This document shows, in pieces, positions 35,973 to 47,436 of a stretch of 64,000 nt of DNA. Source of the stretch: Sporosarcina sp. 6E9 (GTDB taxonomy: Bacteria; Bacillota; Bacilli; Bacillales_A; Planococcaceae); NCBI RefSeq assembly GCF_017921835.1, contig NZ_JAGEMN010000001.1, positions 551,874-615,873 of the forward strand. The letters are read 5' to 3'. The notes under the pieces are model-generated. The model was not told the DNA's origin, ran no database searches, and was given only the letters and a program-made list of their open reading frames with translations. The stretch's first letter is position 1. Each line of letters begins with the position of its first letter. The position numbers and the translations under genes are program-made.

Positions 35973-37280
35973 ATGTCGACCAAACATGAATTGATACTTC
36001 GTTATATTAAAGAACTTTCAGTTGGCGAAAAAATATCTGTTCGCCAAGTTGCAAAGGAACTTTCTGTCAGTGATGGAACTGCCTATCGTGCAATCAAAGA
36101 GGCGGAAAATCGAAAATTAGTCAATACGATTGAACGTGTCGGTACAATCCGCATTGAAAAGAAAAAAAGAGAAAGCATCGAGCGTTTAACATATGCTGAA
36201 GTGCTGAATATTGTAGATGGACAAGTACTCGGCGGACGCGCGGGGTTACATAAAACACTTACAAAATTCGTTATCGGGGCCATGCAATTAGGAGATATGA
36301 TGCGCTACATAGAAGCGGGGAGTCTCCTGATTGTCGGGAACCGTATGAAAGCCCATGAAATTGCGCTAATGGCCGGAGCGGCCGTCCTGGTAACGGGCGG
36401 TTTTGAGGCAACCGATGAAGTGAAAAAGTTGGCGGATGAATTGGAGCTACCGATTATCTCGTCTAGTTATGATTCGTTTACAGTGGCAACGATGCTGAAT
36501 CGGGCAATCTATGATCAATTGATTGAAAAAGAAATCTTGTTAGCAGCTGATATCTTAACGCCTTTATCCGAAACAGTCGTATTGTCGATTAAAGATACAG
36601 TGAAGGATTTTAATAAGCAGAATAAGAATACTGGCCACCTAGGTTATCCTGTAGTTAATCTCAAAGATAAATTAGTCGGTATTGTTACCTCAAGGGATAT
36701 CATTGGGAATGCCGATGATGAAAAAATTGAGAAAGTAATGACGCGTAATCCGATTACGGTGACTGAAAATACGAGTGTAGCTGCTGCGGCGCATAGTATG
36801 ATTTGGGAAGGGATAGATTTATTGCCCGTTGTAAATGAAACGGGTGAGTTCATAGGAATCGTTTCGCGCGAGGATGTTCTTAAATCATTTCAAACTGCAC
36901 AACGGCAACCCCACCAGGGTGAAACCATCGATGACATTGTTAAAAAACAAATTAAAGTCGTTAAAGGTGATATCCCTTCAATTGAATTTACAGTTATTCC
37001 ACAATTGACGAATCAGTTTGGGTCGTTATCAAGCGGTGCTATGATGACATTATTGACAGAAGCCGGAAACCGGGCGATTAAAATGCAAAAACGCGGCGAA
37101 GGCATCGCGGAAAACGTTTCTTTATATTTTATTCAACCCGTCCAACTCGGTACAATCGTGCGTGTGAATCCCAGAATTCTACAAATGAGTCGCAGATTTG
37201 TTAAAGTCGACTTTGATGTATTTGCAGATGATGAATTAGTTGCCAAAGCGATGGTCATGTATCAATTATTCGAAAGATAA
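35973..37280 (+). CDS. ytoI: YtoI, HTH-DRTGG-CBS-hotdog protein
   Basis: A four-part 435-residue protein: a helix-turn-helix (about residues 1-60, ISVRQVAKELSVSDGTAYRAIKEAENRKLV), a DRTGG domain (about 75-180), a CBS pair (about 195-310, GIVTSRDIIGNAD and GIVSREDVLKSF), and a hotdog thioesterase-like domain at the end (about 335-430). It looks like a nucleotide-sensing regulator, possibly controlling an acyl-CoA or acetate-related gene, but its target and ligand are unknown. GAAAAGGTG lies before the ATG. It matches YtoI in architecture and location. Confidence 0.88.
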   Translation: MSTKHELILRYIKELSVGEKISVRQVAKELSVSDGTAYRAIKEAENRKLVNTIERVGTIRIEKKKRESIERLTYAEVLNIVDGQVLGGRAGLHKTLTKFVIGAMQLGDMMRYIEAGSLLIVGNRMKAHEIALMAGAAVLVTGGFEATDEVKKLADELELPIISSSYDSFTVATMLNRAIYDQLIEKEILLAADILTPLSETVVLSIKDTVKDFNKQNKNTGHLGYPVVNLKDKLVGIVTSRDIIGNADDEKIEKVMTRNPITVTENTSVAAAAHSMIWEGIDLLPVVNETGEFIGIVSREDVLKSFQTAQRQPHQGETIDDIVKKQIKVVKGDIPSIEFTVIPQLTNQFGSLSSGAMMTLLTEAGNRAIKMQKRGEGIAENVSLYFIQPVQLGTIVRVNPRILQMSRRFVKVDFDVFADDELVAKAMVMYQLFER

Positions 37281-37303
37281 GGCTTTACTTTTTCGAACAA
37301 AAA

Positions 37304-37328
37304 AACTAATGCACGAATGCATTAGTTA
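37304..37328. terminator. Hairpin between convergent ytoI and ytpI
   Basis: aactaatgca (37304-37313) pairs perfectly with tgcattagtt (37318-37327). On the minus strand it is followed by a long T run, and it overlaps the ytpI stop codon. Confidence 0.8.
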
Positions 37329-37639
37329 ATTGGATTTATTTCTGCCTCTTCAATAACGAATTTTTTATAATGTGCATAACCGCGATAATTCACGATTAAT
37401 ACATATAAGCCAAGTGCAATAAACACTGCAGCTACAATATAATTTGCAATCTGATCAAATAAGATGACTTGGTTTATGCCGAAAAACAAAAGAAAACCAC
37501 CAAGTGAGGCACCCGCCATGCTCGCATACATTTTCTTTCGGATAGGATGCATATGTGATGTTCGGAATTGCCGCATCTTAAAATAGATATAATATACAAC
37601 AGAGACAATAATTAAAAATACAAATATGTAATTCAACAT
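37322..37639 (-). CDS. ytpI: YtpI-family membrane protein
   Basis: A 105-residue protein with three predicted membrane helices (about residues 3-20, 41-58 and 64-84) and a charged C-terminus. It corresponds by size, topology and location (between ytoI and nrnA) to YtpI, a family of unknown function. GGAGGG is nine bases before the ATG. It is divergent from nrnA. Confidence 0.82.
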   Translation of the reverse strand: MLNYIFVFLIIVSVVYYIYFKMRQFRTSHMHPIRKKMYASMAGASLGGFLLFFGINQVILFDQIANYIVAAVFIALGLYVLIVNYRGYAHYKKFVIEEAEINPIN

Positions 37640-37736
37640 GTAAGTTCGCCCTCCATAACTAACAATCTAACTCTTATTGTATCGATTTTTGTCATGGAAT
37701 GCGACTGGAATATATTTATACACGGAGGAATTTAGG

Positions 37737-38672
37737 ATGAAAAGACAAATCATAGACACAATTGAGAAGTACGAAACAATCATTATCCATCGCCATATTC
37801 GGCCGGATCCGGATGCTTACGGTTCTCAAATGGGCTTGAAAGAATTAATAGTAGAAAATTATCCTGATAAAAAAGTCTATGCAGCCGGCGAACATGAAGA
37901 ATCGCTAACATACTTGGGTACGCCGGACGTTGTGACGCTTTCAATGTATAAGGATGCGCTCGTTATTGTTACGGATACCGGCAACACCGAAAGAATCGAT
38001 GGAGAGTTTTACACAGAAGGCGCTCTTCTCATGAAAATTGATCATCATCCAGATGCAGATCCATATGGCGATATTAAATGGGTAGATACAAGTGCTAGTT
38101 CGACATCAGAAATGATTACATCATTATTTGAATACGGAAAGAAAAAGAGAGATTGGACATTGCCGGTTACATCGGCACGATTGCTATTTGCAGGAATAGT
38201 TGGGGATACGGGACGATTTATGTTTCCAAGTGCTACCGTCAAAACGTTTGATATGGCAAGCGAACTTATAAAATACGAATTTAGTCGAGAAGATCTTTTT
38301 GCTGGCATGTATGAAGTGGATCGTAAAATCCTTCATCTCCAAGGCTACATCTATCAAAACTTCGAAATTGATGAAAACGGGGCCGCTTTTATCAAACTTG
38401 ATAAAGAGATACTTGATAAGTTTAATGTTACACCAGTTGAAACATCGCAACTTGGTGGTTCATTGGGAGAAGTGAAAGGTATTCGTGCGTGGGCGATTTT
38501 AATAGAAGAAGAAAAACAAATTCGTGTACGTTTACGCTCTAAAGGACCAATTATAAATACGCTCGCTGCTCAATTTAATGGCGGGGGCCATCCACTTGCT
38601 TCGGGTGCTTCGGTTTATTCTTGGGAAGAAGCGGATGAATTGATCAGCAAACTGCAACAACTATGTAAATGA
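37737..38672 (+). CDS. nrnA: Oligoribonuclease / pAp phosphatase NrnA
   Basis: A DHH-DHHA1 phosphoesterase that degrades nano-RNAs and hydrolyses 3'-phosphoadenosine 5'-phosphate. The 311-residue product has HRHIRPDPDAYGSQMGL, VTDTGNTERI, the DHH motif DHHPDAD, GDTGRFMF, and the GGGHPLASGA motif of the DHHA1 domain. ATG at 37737 follows GGAGG; the 20-codon extension is rejected. dnaE starts 22 bases after the stop, so they are probably co-transcribed. B. subtilis has ytrI between them; it is absent here. Confidence 0.94.
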   Translation: MKRQIIDTIEKYETIIIHRHIRPDPDAYGSQMGLKELIVENYPDKKVYAAGEHEESLTYLGTPDVVTLSMYKDALVIVTDTGNTERIDGEFYTEGALLMKIDHHPDADPYGDIKWVDTSASSTSEMITSLFEYGKKKRDWTLPVTSARLLFAGIVGDTGRFMFPSATVKTFDMASELIKYEFSREDLFAGMYEVDRKILHLQGYIYQNFEIDENGAAFIKLDKEILDKFNVTPVETSQLGGSLGEVKGIRAWAILIEEEKQIRVRLRSKGPIINTLAAQFNGGGHPLASGASVYSWEEADELISKLQQLCK

Positions 38673-38694
38673 AAAATGGAGCGGAGGGAATTCA

Positions 38695-41600
38695 GTGACT
38701 CTAGTCTATCCGCAATTAGTAACGGGTGCAGACCTATTACGTGGAATCATAAAGTTAAATGAATTAGCCCCGCTTCTGAAAAGTAGAGGGGCTACAGTTG
38801 CGGCCATTGTCAACTCAAAATTATACGGTGTTCGCACATTTTCCAAAGTATTAAAACGCCATGGAATCCAACCGGTTATTGGACTATCAGTCAACTTGAA
38901 CATTGGAGAAGAACGAGATGTTTTAGTTTATATTTATGCCCAAAACGATATCGGTTATCAAAACCTCATGAAAATTAGCAGTGCTATTTCGGTGGGGGAG
39001 ACTGTAATTCTGCCTCTGCAATGGCTTAAAGCATATGGCGCTGGTTGTAGCATTATTTGTCCGATGACGGATTCTTCGTGGGAAGGATCACGCAGTGAGG
39101 AATCTATCCGTTTAATAAAAGAGCAGTGTAAGCAGTCTAATGTTTTTATTGGCATCTCACGGCCAGGCGGTAAAATACATGGTGATGAAAATACCATTGA
39201 GAATATTGCCGAATCAACAGCAATATCCATTACAGCTGTTTACGAATCGCGTTTCATTCGCCCAGAAGATTCATTCGCTTATGAAGTTGCGACGGCAATA
39301 CGAACTGGCGAGAAAATAAGTGAGATGACAGATCAGAATAAAAATGAGTTTCAATATTTCTATATGCCGACAGAAGAAAATCTTAACCAATGGTTTAGCG
39401 GAAAAGAACATTGGCTTCAGAATGCTTCTTCGTTGCTTCAGTCGTGCAATGTTGAAATAACGAAAGAAAAATCATTAATGCCTGTATTTCCTTTGCCGGA
39501 AAATCAAGATTCAAAAACGTATTTACGAGAGAAATGTATAAAAGGGTTAACCGAAAGACTCGGGAAAACTGAAGATGTTTATTTACGACGGCTGGATTAT
39601 GAGCTGTCTGTCATAAAGGAAATGGGTTTTACAGATTACTTTTTAATCGTTGAAGATTTCATTCGATTTTCAGCTGAAAATAATATTTTGACTGGACCGG
39701 GTCGGGGGTCATCAGCAGGATCTTTAGTTGCGTTTGCCCTTCGCATTACAGATGTCGACCCTATACAGTATGGACTTATTTTTGAACGTTTTTTAAACCC
39801 TGAAAGAAAATCAATGCCCGATATCGATATTGATTTTGCTGATAATCGCAGAGCGGAAGTTCTGCATTATGTCGCTGAAAAATATGGTAAAAATCATGTT
39901 GCACAAATCATAACGTTTGGAACGCTTACCGCCAGATCAGTAGCAAGAAATGTCGCGCGTGTTTTCGGTTTTTCGACCGAAGAAATGGCCTATTTATCGA
40001 GTGTGATTCCAAGTGGTTCTAAAATGACGCTTGAAAAAGCATTCGAAGAATCTTCCAAACTTCGGGATTGGATTGCAGTGGATCTATTTCGGCGTCAATG
40101 GTTCGATGCTGCGAGTTCCATAGAAGGTCTTCCGCGAAATGCATCAACACATGCAGCGGGCGTTGTGTTATCGCCAAAGCCACTCGTCGACACGGTCCCA
40201 CTTCAAGACGGGGGAGACGGGATTTACTTGACCCAATGGCCAATGGGCGATGTCGAAGAACAAGGGTTATTAAAAATGGACTTTCTGGGTTTGCGAAATC
40301 TGACCTTGCTAGACAGAATTAGAAGACTTATTCACAAAGATAAAGGTGTTTTCATTAATTTTGAACAAATCCCACTCAATGATGCCAAAACTTTTGACGT
40401 GTTTAGACGAGGCGATACGACAGGTGTATTTCAATTTGAATCCGATGGTATGAGAGATACCTTGCGATTAATTCAACCAAATCGTTTTGAAGATATATTC
40501 GCGATTAACGCTTTGTATCGGCCGGGACCAATGGATAATATTCCTTTGTACAATAATAGGAAACATGGTAAAGAACAGATTACTTATATTCATCCATCGC
40601 TCGAACCGATTTTGAAAGAAACATACGGGGTTATTGTCTATCAAGAACAAATCATGGAAATCGCAGTGAAATTTGCCGGCTATACAATGGGCGAAGCAGA
40701 TCTGCTCAGACGTGCTGTCAGTAAGAAAAATCACGATGTTTTGCAACACGAAAGAAATAAATTTATACAAAGTGCCGTGAAGCATGGCGTCCCAGAACAG
40801 GATGCAATCTCTATCTACGAATTAATCGTGAAGTTTGCCGATTATGGATTTCCAAAAAGTCACGCTGTCGCGTATTCGCTCATTTCTTATCGGCTCGCTT
40901 ATTTAAAAGCGAATGAACCGGCCTATTTTTATGCTGCACTTCTGTCGTCGATGATGGGAAGCAACGAAAAAACGATAGAACTAATTGAAGAAGCCAAAGC
41001 TTATGGAATTCAAATACTACCACCCTCGATCAAAAGAAGTGAGTATGCATATACTGTTGAAAAAAATGCAGTTCGAATCGGACTAGGTTCTATCCGAGGG
41101 GTAACGAAAAACTTTTATACTGAATTATTCAGAGCAAGAAGTAATGGATCGAACTGGAAAACGATGTTTGATGTCGCCGCTAATCTCGGAAGTGACGTTT
41201 TCACCGAAAAAGTCATAAGCCCGCTAATTAAAGCTGGCGCATTTGACGAGTTTGGAGAGAAGCGTGCCACACTATTAGCTTCAATAGATGCCGCAATTTC
41301 ACACGCAATGTTTGTAGGGCCGAATGACAGTGAAGATTTACTTACTCCCATAATACCGTCAATCGCCAATCCCAAATACACAATCGGCGGAAAAATGCCG
41401 CGAATGATCATGTTGGAATACGAAAGGGAAGTGCTTGGCTTCTATCTATCCGAACATCCTGCACTACAACTAAAGAAAAACTATGAAGGAAAATTCATGA
41501 ATGCATCTTCTATATCAACGATGCGAGACAGAGAACATATGATCATCATCGGCCTGATTACAGAAGTGAAGCGCATACGCACGAAAAAAGGGGAGTCAAT

Positions 41601-41775
41601 GGCATTCGTTTCAGTCCAAGACGAAACGGGGACAGTGTCCTGCACATTCTTCCCAAGAAACTATGCCGAATCAAACTTACTCCTAACTGAAATGGCCATG
41701 ATACGAGTAGAGGGAACTGTTGAAACCAGAAGAGGCAAACCTCAAATTCTCGTTCAAAAAGCCTATAAGGTTTGA
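38695..41775 (+). CDS. dnaE: DNA polymerase III alpha subunit DnaE, with an eroded PHP domain
   Basis: The C-family replicative polymerase that extends primers on the lagging strand. It has 1026 residues and starts at GTG behind GGAGGG. Catalytic aspartates are present (PDIDIDFADNRR and GLLKMDFLGLR), with GPGRGSSAGSLVAFAL, the NASTHAAGVV run, helix-hairpin-helix DNA binding and a C-terminal OB fold (IGLITEVKRIRTKKGESMAFVSVQDETG). The N-terminal PHP domain has lost its metal motifs: the usual H-x-H-S start reads YPQLVTG, the TDH position reads VNS, and the ND-HY position reads YESRF. Proofreading by PHP is thus excluded. It is about 80-90 residues shorter than B. subtilis DnaE. Confidence 0.95.
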   Translation: MTLVYPQLVTGADLLRGIIKLNELAPLLKSRGATVAAIVNSKLYGVRTFSKVLKRHGIQPVIGLSVNLNIGEERDVLVYIYAQNDIGYQNLMKISSAISVGETVILPLQWLKAYGAGCSIICPMTDSSWEGSRSEESIRLIKEQCKQSNVFIGISRPGGKIHGDENTIENIAESTAISITAVYESRFIRPEDSFAYEVATAIRTGEKISEMTDQNKNEFQYFYMPTEENLNQWFSGKEHWLQNASSLLQSCNVEITKEKSLMPVFPLPENQDSKTYLREKCIKGLTERLGKTEDVYLRRLDYELSVIKEMGFTDYFLIVEDFIRFSAENNILTGPGRGSSAGSLVAFALRITDVDPIQYGLIFERFLNPERKSMPDIDIDFADNRRAEVLHYVAEKYGKNHVAQIITFGTLTARSVARNVARVFGFSTEEMAYLSSVIPSGSKMTLEKAFEESSKLRDWIAVDLFRRQWFDAASSIEGLPRNASTHAAGVVLSPKPLVDTVPLQDGGDGIYLTQWPMGDVEEQGLLKMDFLGLRNLTLLDRIRRLIHKDKGVFINFEQIPLNDAKTFDVFRRGDTTGVFQFESDGMRDTLRLIQPNRFEDIFAINALYRPGPMDNIPLYNNRKHGKEQITYIHPSLEPILKETYGVIVYQEQIMEIAVKFAGYTMGEADLLRRAVSKKNHDVLQHERNKFIQSAVKHGVPEQDAISIYELIVKFADYGFPKSHAVAYSLISYRLAYLKANEPAYFYAALLSSMMGSNEKTIELIEEAKAYGIQILPPSIKRSEYAYTVEKNAVRIGLGSIRGVTKNFYTELFRARSNGSNWKTMFDVAANLGSDVFTEKVISPLIKAGAFDEFGEKRATLLASIDAAISHAMFVGPNDSEDLLTPIIPSIANPKYTIGGKMPRMIMLEYEREVLGFYLSEHPALQLKKNYEGKFMNASSISTMRDREHMIIIGLITEVKRIRTKKGESMAFVSVQDETGTVSCTFFPRNYAESNLLLTEMAMIRVEGTVETRRGKPQILVQKAYKV

Positions 41776-41963
41776 ATTAAACAGAACTAAGTTTTTTCAC
41801 TTGAAAATGTTTCGGAGCCTGTGGATGTGCGTGGAATACGTCCGATCGGAACTGAAATCAGCGATTCAATTATAAACTATATATATGATAAGAGTTTGAA
41901 TTTTCACCTTTTCCTACTTTCACTTTACGTTCAGCAAAATTTTCTGTATGCTTAAAGACAGCA

Positions 41964-41976
41964 GTGGTCTGACCAC
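41964..41976 (+). promoter_or_regulatory. Perfect GntR/FadR-type operator palindrome
   Basis: GTGGTC-T-GACCAC contains TGGTNNNACCA, the half-site arrangement typical of FadR-subfamily GntR regulators. It lies 34-46 bases before the start of the regulator gene, so autoregulation of the regulator-accD-accA unit is likely. Confidence 0.7.
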
Positions 41977-42009
41977 CGAAAAAATTGTTGTTTCCAGAGG
42001 AGCACAGAA

Positions 42010-42684
42010 GTGGAAATTCATAAAGCACCATCAAAAATGTATTTAGATATCGTTCATGAATTACGATACATTATTAAAAATGAAGGTATTAAAACAGGTG
42101 GGAAACTTCCTTCTGAACGTGTATTGGCTGAACGATTACAAGTAGGTAGATCAACCATTCGCGAGGCGCTCCGTAGCTTAGAACTTCTAGGACTTATCGA
42201 GACGAAGCGCGGCGAAGGAACATTTTTAGCCGATTTTCAAAAACATCAATTCGTCGAAGTCTTAGCCGACTTCATCATGCAACAGCCAGATTCAGTTGTT
42301 GATGTACATGAAACGAGAAGGATTCATGAAATCAGCGCGATCAAAGCGGTTAGCCGAAATAGCAGTTTTCGTGAATTGCCAGTATGGGAAAGCCTACTCT
42401 CGAAGATTGAACACAATGGAGAAATCCTACGTGAAGATTTAATCAGAGAAATGATCATAGCGACTGGAAATCGACTTTCATTAAAAATTTGGTTTCTATT
42501 AAAACAATACAGCATGGTTCGATTAGATGCCATGACGCATGGAGTGGAAAACCCATTAGTTAAAGAAATGCTACAAGCAGTCCGCTTAGGAAATGAACAG
42601 GCGGCACTAGCGGCATATAAGAAATGGATTGATGTAGTTGAAAGAGAGAGAAGGGAAGAGAGTAATGATTCGCGACATTTTTAA
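42010..42684 (+). CDS. GntR-family transcriptional regulator, FadR subfamily
   Basis: A 224-residue regulator with an N-terminal winged helix (residues about 8-75, [43 protein letters not shown]) and an all-helical FCD-like ligand domain. The start is GTG behind AGAGGAG. The last 20 bases overlap accD, which points to coupled expression and suggests that it controls the acetyl-CoA carboxylase genes. The ligand is unknown; an acyl-CoA or carboxylic acid is a guess. A perfect operator-like palindrome lies upstream. Confidence 0.88.
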   Translation: MEIHKAPSKMYLDIVHELRYIIKNEGIKTGGKLPSERVLAERLQVGRSTIREALRSLELLGLIETKRGEGTFLADFQKHQFVEVLADFIMQQPDSVVDVHETRRIHEISAIKAVSRNSSFRELPVWESLLSKIEHNGEILREDLIREMIIATGNRLSLKIWFLLKQYSMVRLDAMTHGVENPLVKEMLQAVRLGNEQAALAAYKKWIDVVERERREESNDSRHF

Positions 42685-43522
42685 AAGAAATCGTACGCAA
42701 AAAGAGGCAACGATGCCTTCTAATAATAAAAATGATGTTCCTGAAGGGATCATGACAAAGTGTCCGGAATGTAAAAAAGTCACTTTGACAAAAGAACTCA
42801 TAAATGCATTGAAAGTATGCCCTAATTGTGATCATCACTTTAGAATGACAGCTGCAGAACGAGTAGCTATCCTTTTTGATAAGGACAGTTTTATATCTAT
42901 TGATGATCATTTGAAAACCCAAAACCCGTTAAACTTCCCTGCCTATACCGAAAAGGTGGAAGAAGATGCAAAAAAGACGGGTTTAAATGAAGCTGTATTA
43001 ACAGGAACTGGAAAGATTGACGGACGCGAGGTCGCAGTTGCAATTATGGATTCACATTTTAGAATGGGGTCAATGGGCTCAGTTGTAGGTGAGAAAATAA
43101 CGCGTGCAATAGAAATGGCAACAGAACGCAAAATCCCGATGCTCATCTTTACAGCGAGCGGCGGCGCCAGAATGCAAGAAGGTGTTCTATCCCTAATGCA
43201 AATGGCGAAAACGAGCGTGGCGTTAAATCGTCATTCACAGCACGGTTTGCTTTATATTTCAATTATGACCTATCCGACAACGGGTGGCGTTTCAGCAAGC
43301 TTTGCATCCGTAGGCGACATTAATATTGCTGAACCCAAAGCACTCATTGGTTTTGCGGGTAGACGTGTAATCGAGCAAACTGTTAGGGAAAAACTCCCTG
43401 ATGATTTCCAGACGGCCGAGTTTCTTCTCGAACATGGTCAGCTAGACGCGGTTGTTCATCGTTCGCATATGAAAGATGTTCTTTCTAATATTGTTAAACT
43501 TCACGTAAAGGAGACTAAATGA
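42665..43522 (+). CDS. accD: Acetyl-CoA carboxylase carboxyltransferase beta subunit
   Basis: The beta subunit of the carboxyltransferase that makes malonyl-CoA, the first step of fatty acid synthesis. The 285-residue product has a four-cysteine zinc ribbon (C33, C36, C52, C55) and the crotonase-like core with [23 protein letters not shown] and [18 protein letters not shown]. The start at 42665 lies inside the end of the regulator gene. accA follows with one base between stop and start. The biotin carboxylase and carrier genes are not in the window. Confidence 0.96.
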   Translation: MIRDIFKRNRTQKEATMPSNNKNDVPEGIMTKCPECKKVTLTKELINALKVCPNCDHHFRMTAAERVAILFDKDSFISIDDHLKTQNPLNFPAYTEKVEEDAKKTGLNEAVLTGTGKIDGREVAVAIMDSHFRMGSMGSVVGEKITRAIEMATERKIPMLIFTASGGARMQEGVLSLMQMAKTSVALNRHSQHGLLYISIMTYPTTGGVSASFASVGDINIAEPKALIGFAGRRVIEQTVREKLPDDFQTAEFLLEHGQLDAVVHRSHMKDVLSNIVKLHVKETK

Positions 43523-43523
43523 A

Positions 43524-44477
43524 TTGGGTAAAACATTAGCATTTGAAGAGCCAATCGTTAGGCTTCGAGAAAAAATCGAGGAACTTGAACAATTCACGAT
43601 TGATTCGGACGTGAATTTATCAGAAGAAATTGAGACACTGAAAATACGTTTGAAGAATCTAGAAGAAGATATCTATGGTAATATGGAAGCTTGGGATCGC
43701 GTACAAGTCGCGAGACATCCACAACGCCCAACTACATTGGATTATATAGCTCAACTTTTTGAAGATTTCATTCAGCTGCATGGGGATCGTAATTACGGTG
43801 ATGATGAAGCAATCGTTGGCGGAATTGCGTCATTCGATTCTAGGCCGATTACCGTAATTGGACACCAACGTGGAAAAGATACCAAAGAAAACGTTCGACG
43901 GAATTTCGGGATGCCACATCCGGAAGGCTATCGTAAAGCGCTTCGTTTAATGAAACAAGCGGAAAAGTTCAACAGACCAATCATTTGTTTTATTGATACA
44001 AAAGGTGCTTATCCTGGGAAGGCAGCAGAAGAACGCGGGCAGAGTGAAGCAATTGCGCGAAACTTAGTTGAAATGGCCGGGTTAACTGTACCGGTAATTT
44101 CTATCGTCATTGGCGAAGGTGGAAGTGGTGGCGCTTTAGCACTTGGTGTAGCCAACCATATTCATATGTTAGAGCACTCTACCTATTCGGTTATTTCGCC
44201 CGAAGGTGCTGCTTCAATTTTATGGAAAGATGCCAGTTTATCCAAACAAGCGGCTGAAGCCATGAAAATCACTGCACCAGATTTGAAAGAGATTGGAATT
44301 ATTGATAAGATTATTCCTGAAATATTGGGCGGTGCACATCGCGATTTAAAGCAACAAGCTGTTTACATTGGCGATGCGATAAGAACCTCTTTAGAGGCGT
44401 TAACTTTGCTGAATGAAGAGGAAGTAATTGCGAAACGTTATGAAAAGTTCCGTGAAATTGGTATATTTGGAGAGTAA
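43524..44477 (+). CDS. accA: Acetyl-CoA carboxylase carboxyltransferase alpha subunit
   Basis: The partner of AccD. The 317-residue product has the N-terminal helical region ([18 protein letters not shown]), [13 protein letters not shown], the acetyl-CoA site around [18 protein letters not shown], and [37 protein letters not shown]. The start is TTG at 43524, ten bases after AAAGGAG and just past the accD stop codon, so translation is coupled. This closes the regulator-accD-accA operon. A perfect hairpin lies downstream. Confidence 0.96.
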   Translation: MGKTLAFEEPIVRLREKIEELEQFTIDSDVNLSEEIETLKIRLKNLEEDIYGNMEAWDRVQVARHPQRPTTLDYIAQLFEDFIQLHGDRNYGDDEAIVGGIASFDSRPITVIGHQRGKDTKENVRRNFGMPHPEGYRKALRLMKQAEKFNRPIICFIDTKGAYPGKAAEERGQSEAIARNLVEMAGLTVPVISIVIGEGGSGGALALGVANHIHMLEHSTYSVISPEGAASILWKDASLSKQAAEAMKITAPDLKEIGIIDKIIPEILGGAHRDLKQQAVYIGDAIRTSLEALTLLNEEEVIAKRYEKFREIGIFGE

Positions 44478-44514
44478 ATAAATTTAACGCTGTTTAACGA
44501 ATAGCATAAGAGTA

Positions 44515-44543
44515 ATACAAGCACACTTTAAGTGTGCTTGTAT
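44515..44543. terminator. Near-loopless perfect palindrome between accA and pfkA
   Basis: atacaagcacactt and aagtgtgcttgtat flank one T. It may act as a terminator for accA, but no T tract follows, so an operator or processing role is possible. Confidence 0.5.
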
Positions 44544-44550
44544 GCGTTGA

Positions 44551-45567
<1,017 letters not shown>

Positions 45568-45614
45568 AAGTACAGTACTAACACTATTTTATTTATAAAG
45601 GGAGAAACTACTAG

Positions 45615-47375
45615 ATGAGAAAAACGAAGATTGTTTGTACAATTGGTCCGGCAAGCGAAACACCAGAAATACTTGAAGAGCTGATAGATGCGGGGATGAA
45701 CGTCGCCCGATTAAACTTCTCCCATGGAGATCATGCCGAACACAAAGCAAGAATTGACAGAATCAACGAAGCGGCAAGGAAAAAAGGGAAAGTAGTCGGG
45801 ATTTTACTTGACACAAGAGGCCCTGAAATTCGAACTCACTCTATGAAAGATGGACGAGTTGACCTTGTGACAGGACAATATCTTAACATTTCTATGACTG
45901 AAGTCGAAGGAAATAGCGATGTGTTTTCGGTTACATACGATAAGCTAATCGAAGATGTTGGGGTTGGATCGACCATTCTTCTCGATGATGGGCTTATTCA
46001 ACTTGAGGTGATTGGAAAAGATGAAGATAACGGCTTAATTAAAACACTTGTAATTAACTCAGGTACCCTTAAAAACAAAAAAGGCGTAAACGTCCCAGGT
46101 GTTCAAGTCCAATTACCTGGAATGACAGAAAAAGACGCAAACGATATTTTATTTGGCATTAAAGAAGGTGTCGATTTTATCGCGGCGTCATTTGTTCGAC
46201 GTGCTTCAGATGTGATGGAAATTAGAAGTCTTCTCGAAGAAAATGATGGAGCAGATCTACAAATCATACCAAAGATTGAAAACCAAGAAGGTGTCGATAA
46301 CATCGATGAAATCATTACGGTATCTGATGGCCTGATGGTTGCTCGTGGTGATTTGGGTGTTGAAATTCCTTCAGAAGAAGTACCCTTAATTCAGAAAAAG
46401 CTTATCGAAAAATGTAACCAAGCAGGAAAGCCTGTAATTACGGCTACGCAAATGTTGGACTCCATGCAACATAATCCGCGTCCAACTCGTGCCGAGGCGA
46501 GCGATGTTGCAAACGCAATATTAGACGGTTCAGACGCAATCATGTTGTCAGGTGAAACTGCTGCAGGCTTGTATCCGGTAGAATCAGTAAAAACAATGGT
46601 TAAAATCGCACTTCATACGGAAGAAGCAGTGGACTATCGCTCACTCGTTTCAACACGCAGACGCGAAAAACAAGGCAACTTGACAGAGGCGATAGGTCAA
46701 TCCGCAGCTTATACCGCTTTAAATCTTAATGTTAAGGCTGTTCTTGCTCCGACTAGAAGCGGTCACACTGCGAAAATGATTGCAAAATATCGTCCAGGTT
46801 GTCCGGTAATTGCTTTAACTTCGTCAGAGAAATGTTCGAAAAAACTTTCACTCGTTTGGGGAATTTATCCGATTGTCGGAAAAGATGTGAAATCGATTGA
46901 TGAAATACTACAAGAGTCGGTTGAGGAAAGCGTTAAACATCAGTACGTCACTCATGGAGATGTTGTCATTATCACAGCTGGAGTTCCAGTCGGTGAAGTA
47001 GGCACAACGAATCTGATGAAAATCCATGTTATTGGTGATTTACTAACTCGCGGTCAAGGAATTGGCCGTACTGTTGCTCACGGACGCGCAGTTGTTGTTA
47101 ATAATGCAGAAGAAGCCTTGAAAAAAGACACTGATGGCGCAATTATTGTCACAATGGGATCTGACCGTGACATGATGCCGGCGATCGAGAAATGTGCGGG
47201 GCTAATCACGGAAGAGAGCGGGCTTACAAGCCATGCTGCAGTTGTGGGACTTAGCTTGGGCATTCCGGTTATTGTCGGTGTAGAAAATGCAACTACTGTA
47301 ATTGAAGACGGGAAAGACATTACGATGGATGCTGAATCCGGCGTAATTTATAAAGGTCACGCTAGCGTACTTTAA
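45615..47375 (+). CDS. pyk: Pyruvate kinase with C-terminal PEP-utilizing domain
   Basis: Converts PEP and ADP to pyruvate and ATP. The 586-residue product has [27 protein letters not shown], the catalytic region [52 protein letters not shown], and then a long C-terminal extension (from about 480) ending in [21 protein letters not shown], the swivelling PEP-utilizing domain found in Bacillus and Staphylococcus. The histidine in TSH is kept. It is the second gene of pfkA-pyk and a terminator follows. Confidence 0.97.
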   Translation: MRKTKIVCTIGPASETPEILEELIDAGMNVARLNFSHGDHAEHKARIDRINEAARKKGKVVGILLDTRGPEIRTHSMKDGRVDLVTGQYLNISMTEVEGNSDVFSVTYDKLIEDVGVGSTILLDDGLIQLEVIGKDEDNGLIKTLVINSGTLKNKKGVNVPGVQVQLPGMTEKDANDILFGIKEGVDFIAASFVRRASDVMEIRSLLEENDGADLQIIPKIENQEGVDNIDEIITVSDGLMVARGDLGVEIPSEEVPLIQKKLIEKCNQAGKPVITATQMLDSMQHNPRPTRAEASDVANAILDGSDAIMLSGETAAGLYPVESVKTMVKIALHTEEAVDYRSLVSTRRREKQGNLTEAIGQSAAYTALNLNVKAVLAPTRSGHTAKMIAKYRPGCPVIALTSSEKCSKKLSLVWGIYPIVGKDVKSIDEILQESVEESVKHQYVTHGDVVIITAGVPVGEVGTTNLMKIHVIGDLLTRGQGIGRTVAHGRAVVVNNAEEALKKDTDGAIIVTMGSDRDMMPAIEKCAGLITEESGLTSHAAVVGLSLGIPVIVGVENATTVIEDGKDITMDAESGVIYKGHASVL

Positions 47376-47384
47376 AAAAATCAT

Positions 47385-47419
47385 GGCTGCTTCCGAATCA
47401 TCGGTTAGCAGCCTTTTTT
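47385..47419 (+). terminator. Terminator after pyk
   Basis: ggctgct (47385-47391) pairs with agcagcc (47407-47413), with an inner ccga/tcgg stem, then six T. The fxsA ribosome binding site follows directly. Confidence 0.9.
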
Positions 47420-47436
47420 AGGAGGTTTTTGCATAT

